Source: Catellatospora bangladeshensis (GTDB taxonomy: Bacteria; Actinomycetota; Actinomycetes; Mycobacteriales; Micromonosporaceae). Taken from it: a stretch of DNA of 64,000 nt. Every line of letters begins with the position of its first letter. The first letter of the stretch is position 1. The position numbers were made by a program, and so were the translations under genes. The notes below the pieces were generated by a model. That model ran no database searches, was not told the DNA's origin, and was given only the letters and a program-made list of their open reading frames with translations. The stretch covers positions 34,725 through 98,724 of the forward strand of contig NZ_BONF01000024.1 in assembly GCF_016862575.1 (NCBI RefSeq), given 5' to 3'. Positions 1 to 9,245 of the stretch are shown in pieces.

Positions 1-150
1 GCCCGCGCCGGGCGCGTCGATCGCCTTGTCCTCGTCCAGCAGCACGGCCGACCGTGGCAGCCGGCCCGCGGCGGTGACCGGGCTCGCCGCGCCGGTCACC
101 ACCAGTGCCGTAGCCAGCAGCGCCAGCACGGCGACGGTACGTCTGTTCAT
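1..150 (-). CDS. secreted protein, N-terminal fragment
   Basis: Only the first 50 codons lie in the window; the gene continues past the left edge. The ATG start is preceded by GGGA. The N-terminus begins MNRRTVAVLALLATALVV, a basic n-region and hydrophobic core followed by an AAS/TAAG cleavage region, so a Sec signal peptide is likely. After it come LPRSAVLLDEDKAID and an acidic stretch. No domain can be assigned from so little sequence. It is divergent from the next gene, which is also secreted, with about 200 bp between them. Confidence 0.6.
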   Translation of the reverse strand, partial: MNRRTVAVLALLATALVVTGAASPVTAAGRLPRSAVLLDEDKAIDAPGAG

Positions 151-356
151 GACTGGTCCCTTCGTCGGTCCGGTCGCGAGGAGCGACCGGGTGCCGCGGC
201 TGTCGCGGCGGGACCAGGCTGCGCCGCGGCCGTCAGCGCGCGGTCACGGTCGGCTCAGTGTCAGTCGGCTGACGGACGACCATGACGCCACCGTGATACC
301 CGCGCCGACCATGGATGTCGGCCGTCCGAACCGGACCGCCGGAAAAGGAGACAGCT

Positions 357-1250
357 GTGTCCGCAGCACCCGTGTTCCGTGCCGCCGCCGTCGCGCTCGC
401 CGCAGCCGTCGTCGGTGCCCTGCCCGCACCCGGCGGTGCGTACGCCGCCGATCCGCCACTGACCCTGGAGTACGGCACCAGCCTCACCACCGACACCGCC
501 GCCAAGTCCGCCGTCGCCTTCTGCCCGGAGGGCAGCTGGGTGTACGCGCTCGGCGGCTGGGTCGACGGCGGCGCCGGCGATGTCCTGCTGACCGGCATGC
601 ACCCCGCCGCGGACCTGCGTTCGGCGAAGGTCACGGCGGTGCCGCGCAGCGGCTCGACCGCAGCGTTCTCGGTCACCGCGCAGGCCATGTGCATCGCCAC
701 CGAGCAGCCGCCGACGCTGATCAGCCAGACGACGCTCACCGGCGACAGCGCCACCGTGCGCTGCGCGGACGGCACCGCCGTGGTGGGTTTCGGCTTCACC
801 ATGAACCGCCGGGTGGACCAGTGGCGCATCGACCAGCTGGTGCCTTCCCGCTACCTGCATGAGCTCACCGTGCACGCCTCGGGCGCGGGCATCGCACCGG
901 GCGCGCTGACGGTGCACGGCATCTGCCGCACCAGGCAGTTCCCCAGCGTGCACACCGGCTATCTGGCCGGGCAGGGCCCGACCGTCGACTCCGGCAGCTG
1001 GCCGCGCATCTCGGCGCTGTCCTCAGCCGGCCTGGGCGCTCTCGGCGTCGGCGGCGTCGTCGTCGGGGAGCGCACCCACCTGGACGGCTTCCTGGTGATG
1101 CCGTTCTCCGGCGGATACGTCCGGGCCAACCGCTTCCCGGCGCCACCGGGGCCGCTGCTGAGCCGCCAATTCGCGACGGCCACCACCGACGGCGCGGTGA
1201 CCGGCAACGACGGGCGCATCGGCACGTTCTACGGCCCGGCGCCGCAGTGA
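357..1250 (+). CDS. secreted protein of unknown function
   Basis: The GTG start is chosen because an AAGGAG site lies 8 bases upstream; an ATG 42 bases earlier has no ribosome site. The product is 297 aa. Residues 1-30 form a signal peptide (hydrophobic AAAVALAAAVVGALP, then AYA-AD cleavage). The mature part is rich in Gly, Ser, Thr and Val, with widely spaced cysteines in AFCPEG, AMCIAT, VRCADG and HGICRT that could form two disulfides. The pattern of short beta-strands suggests an extracellular beta-sandwich. No catalytic motif is recognised. It converges on the SARP-type regulator with only one base between the stop codons. Confidence 0.75.
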   Translation: MSAAPVFRAAAVALAAAVVGALPAPGGAYAADPPLTLEYGTSLTTDTAAKSAVAFCPEGSWVYALGGWVDGGAGDVLLTGMHPAADLRSAKVTAVPRSGSTAAFSVTAQAMCIATEQPPTLISQTTLTGDSATVRCADGTAVVGFGFTMNRRVDQWRIDQLVPSRYLHELTVHASGAGIAPGALTVHGICRTRQFPSVHTGYLAGQGPTVDSGSWPRISALSSAGLGALGVGGVVVGERTHLDGFLVMPFSGGYVRANRFPAPPGPLLSRQFATATTDGAVTGNDGRIGTFYGPAPQ

Positions 1251-1251
1251 G

Positions 1252-4200
1252 TCAGCGCCGGACGGCGTCCGCCCGCTGGACCGGGACCAGCAGGTCCCGG
1301 TCCGGTGGCGACACCCCGATCGCACGCATCGCCTCGCCGTAGCGGGCGAACGCGCGCCGGGCCTCGCCGTGCTGACCGCCCGCGACGAGCGTGCGCACCA
1401 GGGACCGGTGCGCGCGCTCGTCGTACGGGTCGCGCTCCAGCAGCCGCAGCAGGTAGCTCACCGCCGCACCGGGCTGCCCCGCCAGGCGGCTGGTGTGCGC
1501 GAGCATCCGCAGCATCGCCAGGTACGCCGCCCGCGCCTCCTCGTGCAGCGGGCCCGCCCACTCGGTGTACGGCTCGTCCTCGAACGCGTCCGCGCGGTAG
1601 AGCTGGTCGGCCGCGAGCAGCGCGAGCCGGGCCTGCTCCACCGCCTGCTGCTCGACCAGCCGCCGGGCCCGGGCCACCTGGTCCAGGAAGTCCTCCACGT
1701 CCACGCCGGTGGTGGCCACGTTCAGCGCGATGCTCGACTGGTCGGCGCTGAGATGGTGGTCGGGGGCGTGGACCTTGGCCGGGTCGAGCACGCCGCGCAC
1801 GATGTTGAGCAGCACCGACAGCCGGTGCCCGGTCTTCTGCCCGTCGGCGTCGGGCCACAGCAGCTCGCACAGCTCGCTGCGCGGCACCGGCCGGCCCCGC
1901 CGCGCCACCAGGATGCGCAGCAGGTCACGGGCCTTGCGCGACTGCCACGACGACGCGGGCACCACCTGCCCGGCCAGCTCCACCTCGAACCGGCCGAGCG
2001 CGCGCACCCGCACCTGCGGCCGGTCCGCGGACCCGGTGGCCGCGCCGATGCGGTCGGCCAGCGCGTCCGCGGCGGCCAGCCGCTGCGCTGCGGGCAGCGC
2101 GTCGGCCCGCTCGTCCGCACCGGCGCCGGGCAGGCGCGCGGCCAGCACCGCGATCCGTGCGGCCTCCACCGCCGCCCCGGCCTCCGTCCAGATCGCCCGC
2201 GCCTCCCGCAGCGCGGCCCGCGCGCGGTGCGGATCGGGTTCGGCGGCGGCCCGCAGCTCGAGCGCGTCGGCCAGGCCGGCGGGCTCGCTCCGGGTCCGGG
2301 CCGCCCGCGCGGCCTCGGTGGCCAGTTCGGCGGCGCGCACCGGCGCGCCCTGGTGCAGCGCGATCCAGCCCTGCGCGAGCAGCCCCGGGCGGCTCAGCTC
2401 CGGCCCGGCCTGGTCCACGGCGGCCTCGGCGTACCCGGCGGCGGCCTTCACGTCGTCGGCCAGCACGGTCAGCGCCAGCCCGGCCAGCGCGGGCACCAGC
2501 ACGTGCGCGTTGCCGGCCCCGGACGCGACCTCGATCACCTGCTCGTACGCGGCCCGCGCCTGCTCGCGCCACCCGCGCCGCCAGTACAGCTCGGCCAGCC
2601 CGAGCACCGCCCCGGCGAACCGGCGCGAGCCGTGCCGCTGGTAGTGCGCGATCGCGGCCCGGTAGCGGCGGGCCGCCTCGTCGTAGCGGCCGAGCATCGC
2701 CAGCGCGTCGGCCTCGTTGCTGGTCGCGATCGCGTGCAGGCTCGGCGAACCGGCCGCCTGCGCGTACACGGCGCACAGCTCCGCCGACTCCAGCGCCGCC
2801 GCGTAGTGCGCCTGCTGCAGCTGCTGGTAGCTGCGGTTGGTGTGGATCTGCGTCAGCAGCAGCACGTCACCGGTGCGCTGCGCCATCGGCAGCGCGAGCG
2901 CGAAGTGCTCCGCGCTGCCCGCGCTGTCCCCCGCCACCCCCAGGCACAGCGCCAGGCTCAGGTACGCGGCGGCCAGCGCGGCGTCGTCTCCGGCCGCGGC
3001 GGCCGTCCGCACCGCGTGCCGCGCCGAGTCCACCGCGTCGTCGACGTCGCCCGCGAGCAGCCGGGCGTTCGCGACGGCCGCGGCCAGCAGCGCCGCGTCC
3101 GCACCGGACTCGCCCGGCGCGGCACGGGCGAACGCGGCCAGCGCCCCGTGCGCGTCACCGCGCTGATAGGACACCCGGCCCAGCCGCCAGGCGGTGGCGG
3201 CCGGCAGCGGCCGCCGCGTGCCCGCCGCCTCCTCGTACGCCCGCTGCGCGGCGCCCAGGTCGCCGGAGGTCCGCAGCGCGTCGCCGAGCAGCAGCCACAG
3301 CCGCTCGTCGCGCTCCTCGGGCGGCAGCTCGCCGACCAGGCGCACGACGAGCGCCACGTGCCCGCCGGAGACGATCCGCCCGCCGTGCTCCCGCAGCACC
3401 TGCGCCGCCCCGGCCCGGTCCCCGGCCCGCATCAGCTCACGCGCGGCGGCCGCCGCCGGGCCGTGCTCGCGATACCAGGCCGCCGCCGTGCGCGCCGCCG
3501 CGCGCCCGCCCGCGTCGTCGGCGGCGGCGGCCTGGGCGACGACCGGCACGATCCGCTCGACGACCGGCAGGCCCGGCGCGGCGCCGGGCTCGCGTACCAG
3601 CACCCCGACCTGGCGCAGCAGCGCGGTCAGCGCCTCCGCCTCCGGCGTGCCGAGCGCCGCGCACAGGCCCGCGGTGAGCGGCGACAGCTCCCCCGCCCGC
3701 GCGAGCAGCAGCCGGGCGTCCTCCGGCAGGTCCGGCAGCACCTGGTCGCGGACGTACGCGGCCAGCGGCCCGGCGACGGCGGGTTCGGGGGCGGGCCCGT
3801 GCACGCGTACGGCCTCGACGGCGAGCTGCACCAGGGCGGGCCAGCCGGCGGTCGCGGCGTGCAGGCGCGCGGCCAGGTCCGGGTCGGCCGCCCCGCACGC
3901 CTCGGTGAGCAGCTCGGCGACGTCGTCCACGGTGCAGGCCAGCTCGGCCGGACCGGCTTCGGTCCACCGGCCGGGGCCCGCGTGCGGCCGCCACGCGAGC
4001 GGCCACCGTGACGCCAGCACGATCTCCACGTCCGCGCTGACGCCCGCGACGGCCCGCAGCAACCGGCGCAGCTCGCCATCGGGCAGCGCGGGCAGGTCGT
4101 CGAGCACGATCGGCCCGTCACCGGCGGCCGCGGCGTCCACGACGAACGCCGCCGGGTCGGTGCCACCCGGCCACCAGCGGGCCCCGGGCGCGGGACACCA

Positions 4201-4272
4201 TCGGCGCAGCGCGGTCGTCTTGCCGTATCCCGCCGCCGCGATCACCATGCGCCGGCTCGCTGCTGGTGCCAT
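1252..4272 (-). CDS. STAND/AfsR-like regulator: P-loop ATPase, TPR-type repeats, wHTH and BTAD
   Basis: This is a large cytoplasmic regulator of 1006 aa. A Walker A motif (AAGYGKTT) lies at residues 13-20 and a Walker B-like IVLDDLP near residue 55. A long alanine-rich helical region follows, with TPR-like repeats. An OmpR-type winged helix starts near residue 751 (ALGRFEVELAG ... SRKARDLLRILVARRG ... LCELLWPD), followed by a BTAD domain to the end (EDFLDQVARARRLV ... RDPYDERAHRSLVRTL). This order puts the SARP-like DNA-binding module at the C-terminus, as in MalT-like SARP variants rather than AfsR. The ATG at 4272 is preferred over upstream in-frame starts, which would overlap the neighbouring divergent gene. 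The target is unknown. Confidence 0.85.
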   Translation of the reverse strand: MAPAASRRMVIAAAGYGKTTALRRWCPAPGARWWPGGTDPAAFVVDAAAAGDGPIVLDDLPALPDGELRRLLRAVAGVSADVEIVLASRWPLAWRPHAGPGRWTEAGPAELACTVDDVAELLTEACGAADPDLAARLHAATAGWPALVQLAVEAVRVHGPAPEPAVAGPLAAYVRDQVLPDLPEDARLLLARAGELSPLTAGLCAALGTPEAEALTALLRQVGVLVREPGAAPGLPVVERIVPVVAQAAAADDAGGRAAARTAAAWYREHGPAAAAARELMRAGDRAGAAQVLREHGGRIVSGGHVALVVRLVGELPPEERDERLWLLLGDALRTSGDLGAAQRAYEEAAGTRRPLPAATAWRLGRVSYQRGDAHGALAAFARAAPGESGADAALLAAAVANARLLAGDVDDAVDSARHAVRTAAAAGDDAALAAAYLSLALCLGVAGDSAGSAEHFALALPMAQRTGDVLLLTQIHTNRSYQQLQQAHYAAALESAELCAVYAQAAGSPSLHAIATSNEADALAMLGRYDEAARRYRAAIAHYQRHGSRRFAGAVLGLAELYWRRGWREQARAAYEQVIEVASGAGNAHVLVPALAGLALTVLADDVKAAAGYAEAAVDQAGPELSRPGLLAQGWIALHQGAPVRAAELATEAARAARTRSEPAGLADALELRAAAEPDPHRARAALREARAIWTEAGAAVEAARIAVLAARLPGAGADERADALPAAQRLAAADALADRIGAATGSADRPQVRVRALGRFEVELAGQVVPASSWQSRKARDLLRILVARRGRPVPRSELCELLWPDADGQKTGHRLSVLLNIVRGVLDPAKVHAPDHHLSADQSSIALNVATTGVDVEDFLDQVARARRLVEQQAVEQARLALLAADQLYRADAFEDEPYTEWAGPLHEEARAAYLAMLRMLAHTSRLAGQPGAAVSYLLRLLERDPYDERAHRSLVRTLVAGGQHGEARRAFARYGEAMRAIGVSPPDRDLLVPVQRADAVRR

Positions 4273-4420
4273 CGCCGTTCCCGCACCTCCCGCCCTTATG
4301 CCGACCTGTGCTGACAGGCTGCGGCCACCCTCCGGTGTGGACAAGGATTCTGTCGGGAATGTGCGTGATGCGCCACGCGACGGCTGGGCGTGGCGCGCCG
4401 CGGTCGGCAGTATGGGTGCC

Positions 4421-5461
4421 ATGGCCGACACCACGATCACCGAAACCGGACCCGGCAGCTACGTCAACCCCGACGGGGCGTTCACCCGCGACCAGCGCTA
4501 CATCGCCACCCGCATCACCGCCGACGGCCGCGACGGCTACCCGGTCGAAGCCGGGCGATACCGGCTGGTGGTCAGCCGCGCCTGCCCCTGGGCCGGGCGG
4601 ATGGTGATCGTACGCCGCCTGCTCGGGCTGGAGGAGGCGCTGCCGATGGGCGTGGCCGGCCCGACGCACGACAAGCGCAGCTGGACGTTCGACCTCGACC
4701 CGGACGGCCGCGACCCGGTGCTGGGCATCGAGCGGCTGCAGGAGGCGTTCTTCGCCCGGTTCCCCGGCTACGAGCGCGGCATCACCGTGCCCGCGATCGT
4801 GGACGTGCCCACCGGCCAGGTGGTGACCAACGACTACCGGCAGATGACGCTGGACCTGTCCCTGGAGTGGACCGCGCTGCACCGCCCCGGCGCGCCCGAG
4901 CTCTACCCCGCGCCGCTGCGCGACGAGATCGACTTCATCAACGAGCAGGTCTTCGAGGACGTCAACGACGGCGTTTACCGGTGCGGGTTCGCCGGGTCGC
5001 AGCAGGCGTACGAAGCCGCGTACCGGCGCCTGTTCGGGCGGCTGGACGCGCTGTCGGAGCGGCTGTCGACCCGGCGCTACCTGGTCGGCGACACGATCAC
5101 CGAGGCGGACGTGCGGCTGTTCTGCACGCTGGTGCGCTTCGACGCCGTGTACCACGGCCACTTCAAGTGCAACCGCAGCAAGCTGACCGAGCTGCCGGTG
5201 CTGTGGGCGTACGCCCGTGACCTGTTCACGACGCCGGGTTTCGGCGACACCATCCACTTCGGGCACATCAAGAGCCACTACTACGAGGTGCACCGCGACA
5301 TCAACCCGACCGGCATCGTGCCCGCCGGGCCGGACCCGTCCGGCTGGCTCACCCCGCACCACCGCGAGCAGCTCGGCGGCCGCCCGTTCGGCGACGGCAC
5401 GCCGCCCGGCCCGGTGCCGCCCGGCGAGACCGTCCCGCCGCTCACCGATCAGGTGTTGTGA
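4421..5461 (+). CDS. Xi-class glutathione S-transferase family (glutathionyl-hydroquinone reductase-like)
   Basis: The 346-aa protein carries the diagnostic catalytic motif ACPWA near residue 49 within RLVVSRACPWAGR, and the Xi-class signatures TVPAIVD and TNDY. The C-terminal helical domain contains DTITEADVRLFCTLVRFD and HIKSHYYEVHRDINPTGIVP, both typical of the YqjG/ECM4 family. That family reduces thiol-hydroquinone conjugates through a Cys mixed disulfide. Actinobacteria mostly use mycothiol, so the physiological thiol may be mycothiol (inference). An in-frame ATG three codons upstream is an alternative start; neither has a clear ribosome site, so the message may be leaderless. It is divergent from the SARP-type regulator, 148 bp apart. 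Confidence 0.88.
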   Translation: MADTTITETGPGSYVNPDGAFTRDQRYIATRITADGRDGYPVEAGRYRLVVSRACPWAGRMVIVRRLLGLEEALPMGVAGPTHDKRSWTFDLDPDGRDPVLGIERLQEAFFARFPGYERGITVPAIVDVPTGQVVTNDYRQMTLDLSLEWTALHRPGAPELYPAPLRDEIDFINEQVFEDVNDGVYRCGFAGSQQAYEAAYRRLFGRLDALSERLSTRRYLVGDTITEADVRLFCTLVRFDAVYHGHFKCNRSKLTELPVLWAYARDLFTTPGFGDTIHFGHIKSHYYEVHRDINPTGIVPAGPDPSGWLTPHHREQLGGRPFGDGTPPGPVPPGETVPPLTDQVL

Positions 5462-5518
5462 AGAATCCCTTCGGCGCGGGATCCTCTGTTGAATATTCCT
5501 GTCACGGATGGAGCCTTC

Positions 5519-6772
5519 ATGGAGCGCAGGGCAGTGCTTCGGTCAACGGTCGCCGTAGGTGCGTCGATCGGTTTCGCCACGGTCGCCGGGCCGGCGGGCG
5601 CCAAACCCACGCCACCGGCGGGGCCGCGCAACATCGCGTACCGGGGCTGGACCTCCGATGCCGACTTCGGCTCGGGCACCTACCTCGGCACCGCGGCATC
5701 GGGTGATGCCCTGCGCCTGACGTCGGCGGCGGGCCAGTACACCTATCTCGGCGCGAGCTACGACTACGCGAGCTGGACGTCGCCCTCGGTGACCACCGGC
5801 TTCCCGGCCACCGAGGCGATCGCCTCCTGGACCGCCGACACGCCCGGCGCCACCTGGGTGCAGGTGGAGCTGCGCGGCGTGACCGCCGCGGGCAACACCA
5901 CGGCCTGGAAGATCATGGGCAGGTGGGCCGCGGACGACGCGAGCGTGCAGCGCACGTCCGTGCCGGGACAGACCGACACCGACGGCGGCATCGCGATCGA
6001 CACCTGGACCGCGGCGGCGGGACGCGAACTGACCAGCTGGCAGGCGCGGGTGACGCTGTACCGGCCCGCCGGGGGCTCGCTCACCCCGGTGGTGCGCAGC
6101 CTCGGCGCGGTCGCCTCGGCGGTGTCGGGCTCCGGCGCCGCCACCGCGCCGGCCGCGGCGCAGGGCATCACGCTGAACGTGCCGCAGTACTCCCAGAGCA
6201 TCCACGCCGGACAGTACCCGCAGTACGGCGGTGGCGGAGAGGCCTGGTGCAGCCCGACCTCGACGTCGATGGTGCTCGCCTACTGGGGCACCGGCCCGAC
6301 GCCCGCCGACTACGCGTGGGTGGATCCGGCCTACGCCGACCCGTGGGTCGACCACGCCGCCCGCAGCACCTACGACGCCAACTACGGCGGCACCGGCAAC
6401 TGGCCGTTCAACACCGCTTACGCGGGCCGGTTCGGCGTCGACGGGTTCATCACGCGGCTGCGTTCGCTGAACGAGGCGGAGAAGTTCATCGCCGCCGGGA
6501 TTCCGCTGATCCTGTCGCTGTCGTTCAAGAAGAGCGAGATTCCGGGCCTGACCTACAGCACCAACGGGCACCTGCTGGTGCTGGTCGGCTTCTCCGCGAC
6601 CGGCGAGCCGGTGCTGAACGATCCCGCCGCCGCGACCAATGCGGCAGTACGCAAGACCGTCGGCCGCGCCCAGTTCGAGGCGGCCTGGCTGGGCACCAGC
6701 GGCGGCGTCGTGTACGTCGTCAAGCAGCCGGGCACCGCCCTCCCGCCCGCCCCGGCCCAGGCCAACTGGTAA
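5519..6772 (+). CDS. secreted C39-like (papain-fold) peptidase
   Basis: The 417-aa product starts MERRAVLRSTVAVGAS, with a twin-arginine-like n-region and a hydrophobic core ending near AGAKP, so it is exported, possibly by Tat. GGAG lies just upstream of the ATG; an earlier in-frame start has no such site. Residues about 40-215 look like a beta-rich accessory domain. The catalytic part begins at LNVPQYSQ. The nucleophile is Cys in GGGGEAWCSPTSTSMVLAYWG, the His is in STNGHLLVLVGF, and NDPAA supplies the Asn/Asp, as in the Peptidase_C39_2 family. The substrate is unknown. A perfect 21-bp inverted repeat follows the stop. Confidence 0.87.
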   Translation: MERRAVLRSTVAVGASIGFATVAGPAGAKPTPPAGPRNIAYRGWTSDADFGSGTYLGTAASGDALRLTSAAGQYTYLGASYDYASWTSPSVTTGFPATEAIASWTADTPGATWVQVELRGVTAAGNTTAWKIMGRWAADDASVQRTSVPGQTDTDGGIAIDTWTAAAGRELTSWQARVTLYRPAGGSLTPVVRSLGAVASAVSGSGAATAPAAAQGITLNVPQYSQSIHAGQYPQYGGGGEAWCSPTSTSMVLAYWGTGPTPADYAWVDPAYADPWVDHAARSTYDANYGGTGNWPFNTAYAGRFGVDGFITRLRSLNEAEKFIAAGIPLILSLSFKKSEIPGLTYSTNGHLLVLVGFSATGEPVLNDPAAATNAAVRKTVGRAQFEAAWLGTSGGVVYVVKQPGTALPPAPAQANW

Positions 6773-6785
6773 CCGCTCGCGGCGC

Positions 6786-6834
6786 TTTGCTCTGCACACA
6801 AATACGCACGGTACGTATTTGTGTGCAGAGCAAA
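6786..6834. terminator. bidirectional terminator, perfect 21-bp inverted repeat
   Basis: Two perfectly complementary 21-bp arms (6786-6806 and 6814-6834) enclose a 7-base loop. The stem starts TTTGCTCTGCACAC. It lies between the convergent peptidase and MFS genes, 14 and 18 bases from their stop codons. Its outer TTTG/CAAA ends give a short T-run in each direction, so it should terminate both transcripts. Confidence 0.85.
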
Positions 6835-6851
6835 GGCTGACGCCGGTGCTC

Positions 6852-8057
6852 TCAGGCCGGGAGCCGCCGGTGCGTCAGCGCCCACCAGCCGCCGACGGCG
6901 GCCGTACCCAGTCCGGCGACGAGCATCGCCACCGCGATCGAGGCCCGTTCGGCGAGCACCCCCAGCAGCACCGGCCCCACGCCCTGCAGCGTCATCAGGC
7001 CGGTGAACTGCAGCGCGAACGCCTGCCCGCGCACCTCCGGCGCCAGCGCCTCCAGGAACGGCCGCTGCACGCCCAGCGAGTAGCAGAACGCCGCTCCCGC
7101 CAGGAACATCACCGCCATCGCGACGGCCGCCGGGACCGGCACGGCGAGCAGCACCAGCGGCCCGCCCAGCGCGGCGATCACCACGGCCACCAGCCGTTCC
7201 CGTGCGGGCGGGCGCAGCAGGCGGCTGTAGACGAGGTTGCCGACGACCATGCCCAGCGGCGCGCAGGCCAGGATCATCCCGGCCGCCCCGGACCCGTGGC
7301 CGCGCTCGGCCGCGTACGGCACCACCAGCGCCTCCGCCCCGACGATGAACGCGGGCGGCAGCCACTGCACCAGCAGCAGCCGCCGTACCGGCCGGTCGCG
7401 CCACAGCTGCCCGGTGACCGCCCAGCTCTCCCCCAGCGCCGACCCGGACCCGGCCGCCGGTGCCGCGAAGTCGGGCAGCAGCAGCCGCACCCACACCGCG
7501 GCCACCAGCCCGACCGCAGCCGCGGCGAGCAGCGTCCGGCCGGGTCCCAGCACCGCGACGGCCGCGCCGCCGAACGCCAGCCCGAGCAGCTGCGCACCGC
7601 CGCTGGCGACGCTGGACAGGGCCCGGCCCAGCACGTACGCGTCGCCGGTGAGCTGCTCGGCGATCAGCCGGTTCGATGCGCCGTTGAACACCGGCCCGAA
7701 CACGGCCACGCCCGCGAGCAGCGCCAGGCTCGCGCCGACCGGCAGCGGCAGCAGCGCGAGCACGAGGGCGGCCGCGGCGTCGAGCAGGAACCCGGCGGTG
7801 ATCAGCGGACGCGGCCGCAGCCGGTCGGCGAGCGCGGCCAGCAGCGTCCCGCCGACGACCTGCGGCACGAACCCGATCGCGAACGTCAGCGCGGTCAGCA
7901 CCGGGGAGCCGGTGCGGTCGAAGACCAGCACGGACAGGGCCAGGATCCGCAGCGACCCGGCCCCGATGGCCAGGGTGCGGGTGAGGAACAGGGTGCGGAA
8001 CACCGGCTCGGCGAGCACATCGCGGTAGGTGGCCGGTCCGGCCTCGGTCTCGATCAC
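6852..8057 (-). CDS. MFS transporter (EntS/MFS_3-like)
   Basis: A 401-aa integral membrane protein with about 12 hydrophobic segments in two six-helix halves. The N-terminus reads TYRDVLAEPVFRTLFLTRTLAIGAGSLRILAL, typical of MFS_3 exporters, followed by FDRTGSPVLTALTFAIGFVPQVVGG and the cytoplasmic loop ALADRLRPRPL. The GTG start at VIETEAG is chosen because the reading frame farther upstream runs into the divergent regulator gene and loses membrane character. The substrate cannot be read from sequence. The divergent ArsR-type gene 66 bp away probably controls it. Confidence 0.85.
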   Translation of the reverse strand: MIETEAGPATYRDVLAEPVFRTLFLTRTLAIGAGSLRILALSVLVFDRTGSPVLTALTFAIGFVPQVVGGTLLAALADRLRPRPLITAGFLLDAAAALVLALLPLPVGASLALLAGVAVFGPVFNGASNRLIAEQLTGDAYVLGRALSSVASGGAQLLGLAFGGAAVAVLGPGRTLLAAAAVGLVAAVWVRLLLPDFAAPAAGSGSALGESWAVTGQLWRDRPVRRLLLVQWLPPAFIVGAEALVVPYAAERGHGSGAAGMILACAPLGMVVGNLVYSRLLRPPARERLVAVVIAALGGPLVLLAVPVPAAVAMAVMFLAGAAFCYSLGVQRPFLEALAPEVRGQAFALQFTGLMTLQGVGPVLLGVLAERASIAVAMLVAGLGTAAVGGWWALTHRRLPA

Positions 8058-8123
8058 CCGGTGAGCGTCGCGGACGGCTCGCGCGGGCAGCGAATGTTTC
8101 GTCCAGCGGCGTAAGGTCGGGGC

Positions 8124-9104
8124 ATGCTCCGGTTCGAGGTCACCGCCGACGACCTGCTGCACAGCCGGTTCGCGATCAGCCCGCTGTTCGAGCTGGACAG
8201 CCTCATCCGCATCCTGGCGGGGCTGTCGCGCAACCAGCGGCTCCCGGTGAGCTGGGCCGCGCGGCTGCGTCCGGCGTACGAGCAGCTGAGCGCCGACCCG
8301 GCGATGCGTGCCGTGGTGGCGCTGCACTCGCTGCGGCAGGGTCCAGGGTTCCTGGCGCCTCCACCCGCAGGGATGGCCCAGACCATCGAAGACGACCTCG
8401 CGGCGGTACGCGCCACCCCGCTCGCGCTGGCCCGCCGCGACGTCCGGTCCAGCCTCGCCCTGCGCCCCTGCCACGACACCCAGGCGCTCGCCGTACTGCA
8501 CTCTCCGGACGTGGCCGCGCTGCTCGCGGATGCCCTGGAACGCGCCTGGCATGCGCTGCTGGCCGCCGACTGGTTGCGGCTGCGCGTCATCTGCGAACGC
8601 GACGTGCTGCACCGCTCGGCGGACCTGGGCCGCTCCGGCTGGGCGGCGGCGTTCGACGGCCTGCCCCGGGTGCGCTGGCGGGCCGGTGGCATCGAGATCC
8701 CGCAGCTGCTCAACGCCGCGGTCGAGGTGGCCGGGCGCGGGCTGCTGCTGGTGCCGTCGGTGTTCATCTGGCCGGGCGTGGCCGCCCACCACGAGCAGCC
8801 CTGGCACCCGGCGATCATCTACGCGGCACGCGGCGTGGCCGCCCTGTGGGAGCCGGACCCGCCACCGGCCGAGGCGCTCGCGGCGCTGGTCGGCAGGGCC
8901 CGCGCGCGCCTGCTCGAGGCGCTCGCCGAACCCGCCAGCACCACCCAGCTCGCCCGGTCACTCGGCCTGGCCCCCGGCGCGGTCGGCGACCACCTGGCCG
9001 TGCTGCTGCGGGCGGGTCTGCTGGACCGCGCCCGCTCCGGCCGCTCTGTCCTCTACCGCCGCACCCCCCTCGGCGACGCCCTGGCCGCCACCGCGTCGCT
9101 CTAG
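8124..9104 (+). CDS. ArsR-type HTH regulator with DUF5937-like N-terminal domain
   Basis: The 326-aa protein has an N-terminal domain beginning LRFEVTADDLLHSRFAISPLFELDSLIR, a pattern found in actinobacterial DUF5937/ArsR proteins. It ends in a winged helix at about residues 245-320 (LLEALAEPASTTQLARSLGLAPGAVGDHLAVLLRAGLLDRARSGRSVLYRRTPLG), a canonical ArsR fold. No metal-binding Cys cluster is present, so an organic ligand is more likely than a metal (inference). Divergent pairing with an exporter implies local repression. The stop is followed by a large palindromic terminator. Confidence 0.82.
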   Translation: MLRFEVTADDLLHSRFAISPLFELDSLIRILAGLSRNQRLPVSWAARLRPAYEQLSADPAMRAVVALHSLRQGPGFLAPPPAGMAQTIEDDLAAVRATPLALARRDVRSSLALRPCHDTQALAVLHSPDVAALLADALERAWHALLAADWLRLRVICERDVLHRSADLGRSGWAAAFDGLPRVRWRAGGIEIPQLLNAAVEVAGRGLLLVPSVFIWPGVAAHHEQPWHPAIIYAARGVAALWEPDPPPAEALAALVGRARARLLEALAEPASTTQLARSLGLAPGAVGDHLAVLLRAGLLDRARSGRSVLYRRTPLGDALAATASL

Positions 9105-9123
9105 CCGCCAGCCCGGCCCGCCG

Positions 9124-9186
9124 AGATCGCGAGTTCGTGTCCAAACCTGTGGTCAGACCACACTTCTCGACACGGAACAGCGATCT
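9124..9186. terminator. nested imperfect palindrome between convergent genes
   Basis: Outer arms AGATCGC/GCGATCT (9124-9130, 9180-9186) and inner GTTC-GTGTC/GACAC-GGAAC segments lead to a perfect 7-1-7 centre, TGTGGTC-A-GACCACA (9148-9162). The whole 63 bp can fold as one interrupted hairpin. It lies between the convergent ArsR-type and permease genes, so bidirectional termination is likely. Confidence 0.65.
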
Positions 9187-9245
9187 TGCCCGGCCGGCGG
9201 GACCGGGCTCGCGCGGCGCGGCGGGCTCGGGCGGCGGGGGCGGGT

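Noticed and set aside
1369..4011. 880-codon open frame on the plus strand opposite the SARP-type regulator
   Set aside because: Arg/Gly/Pro/Ala-rich sequence without motifs, an antisense shadow of the real minus-strand gene with P-loop, wHTH and BTAD.
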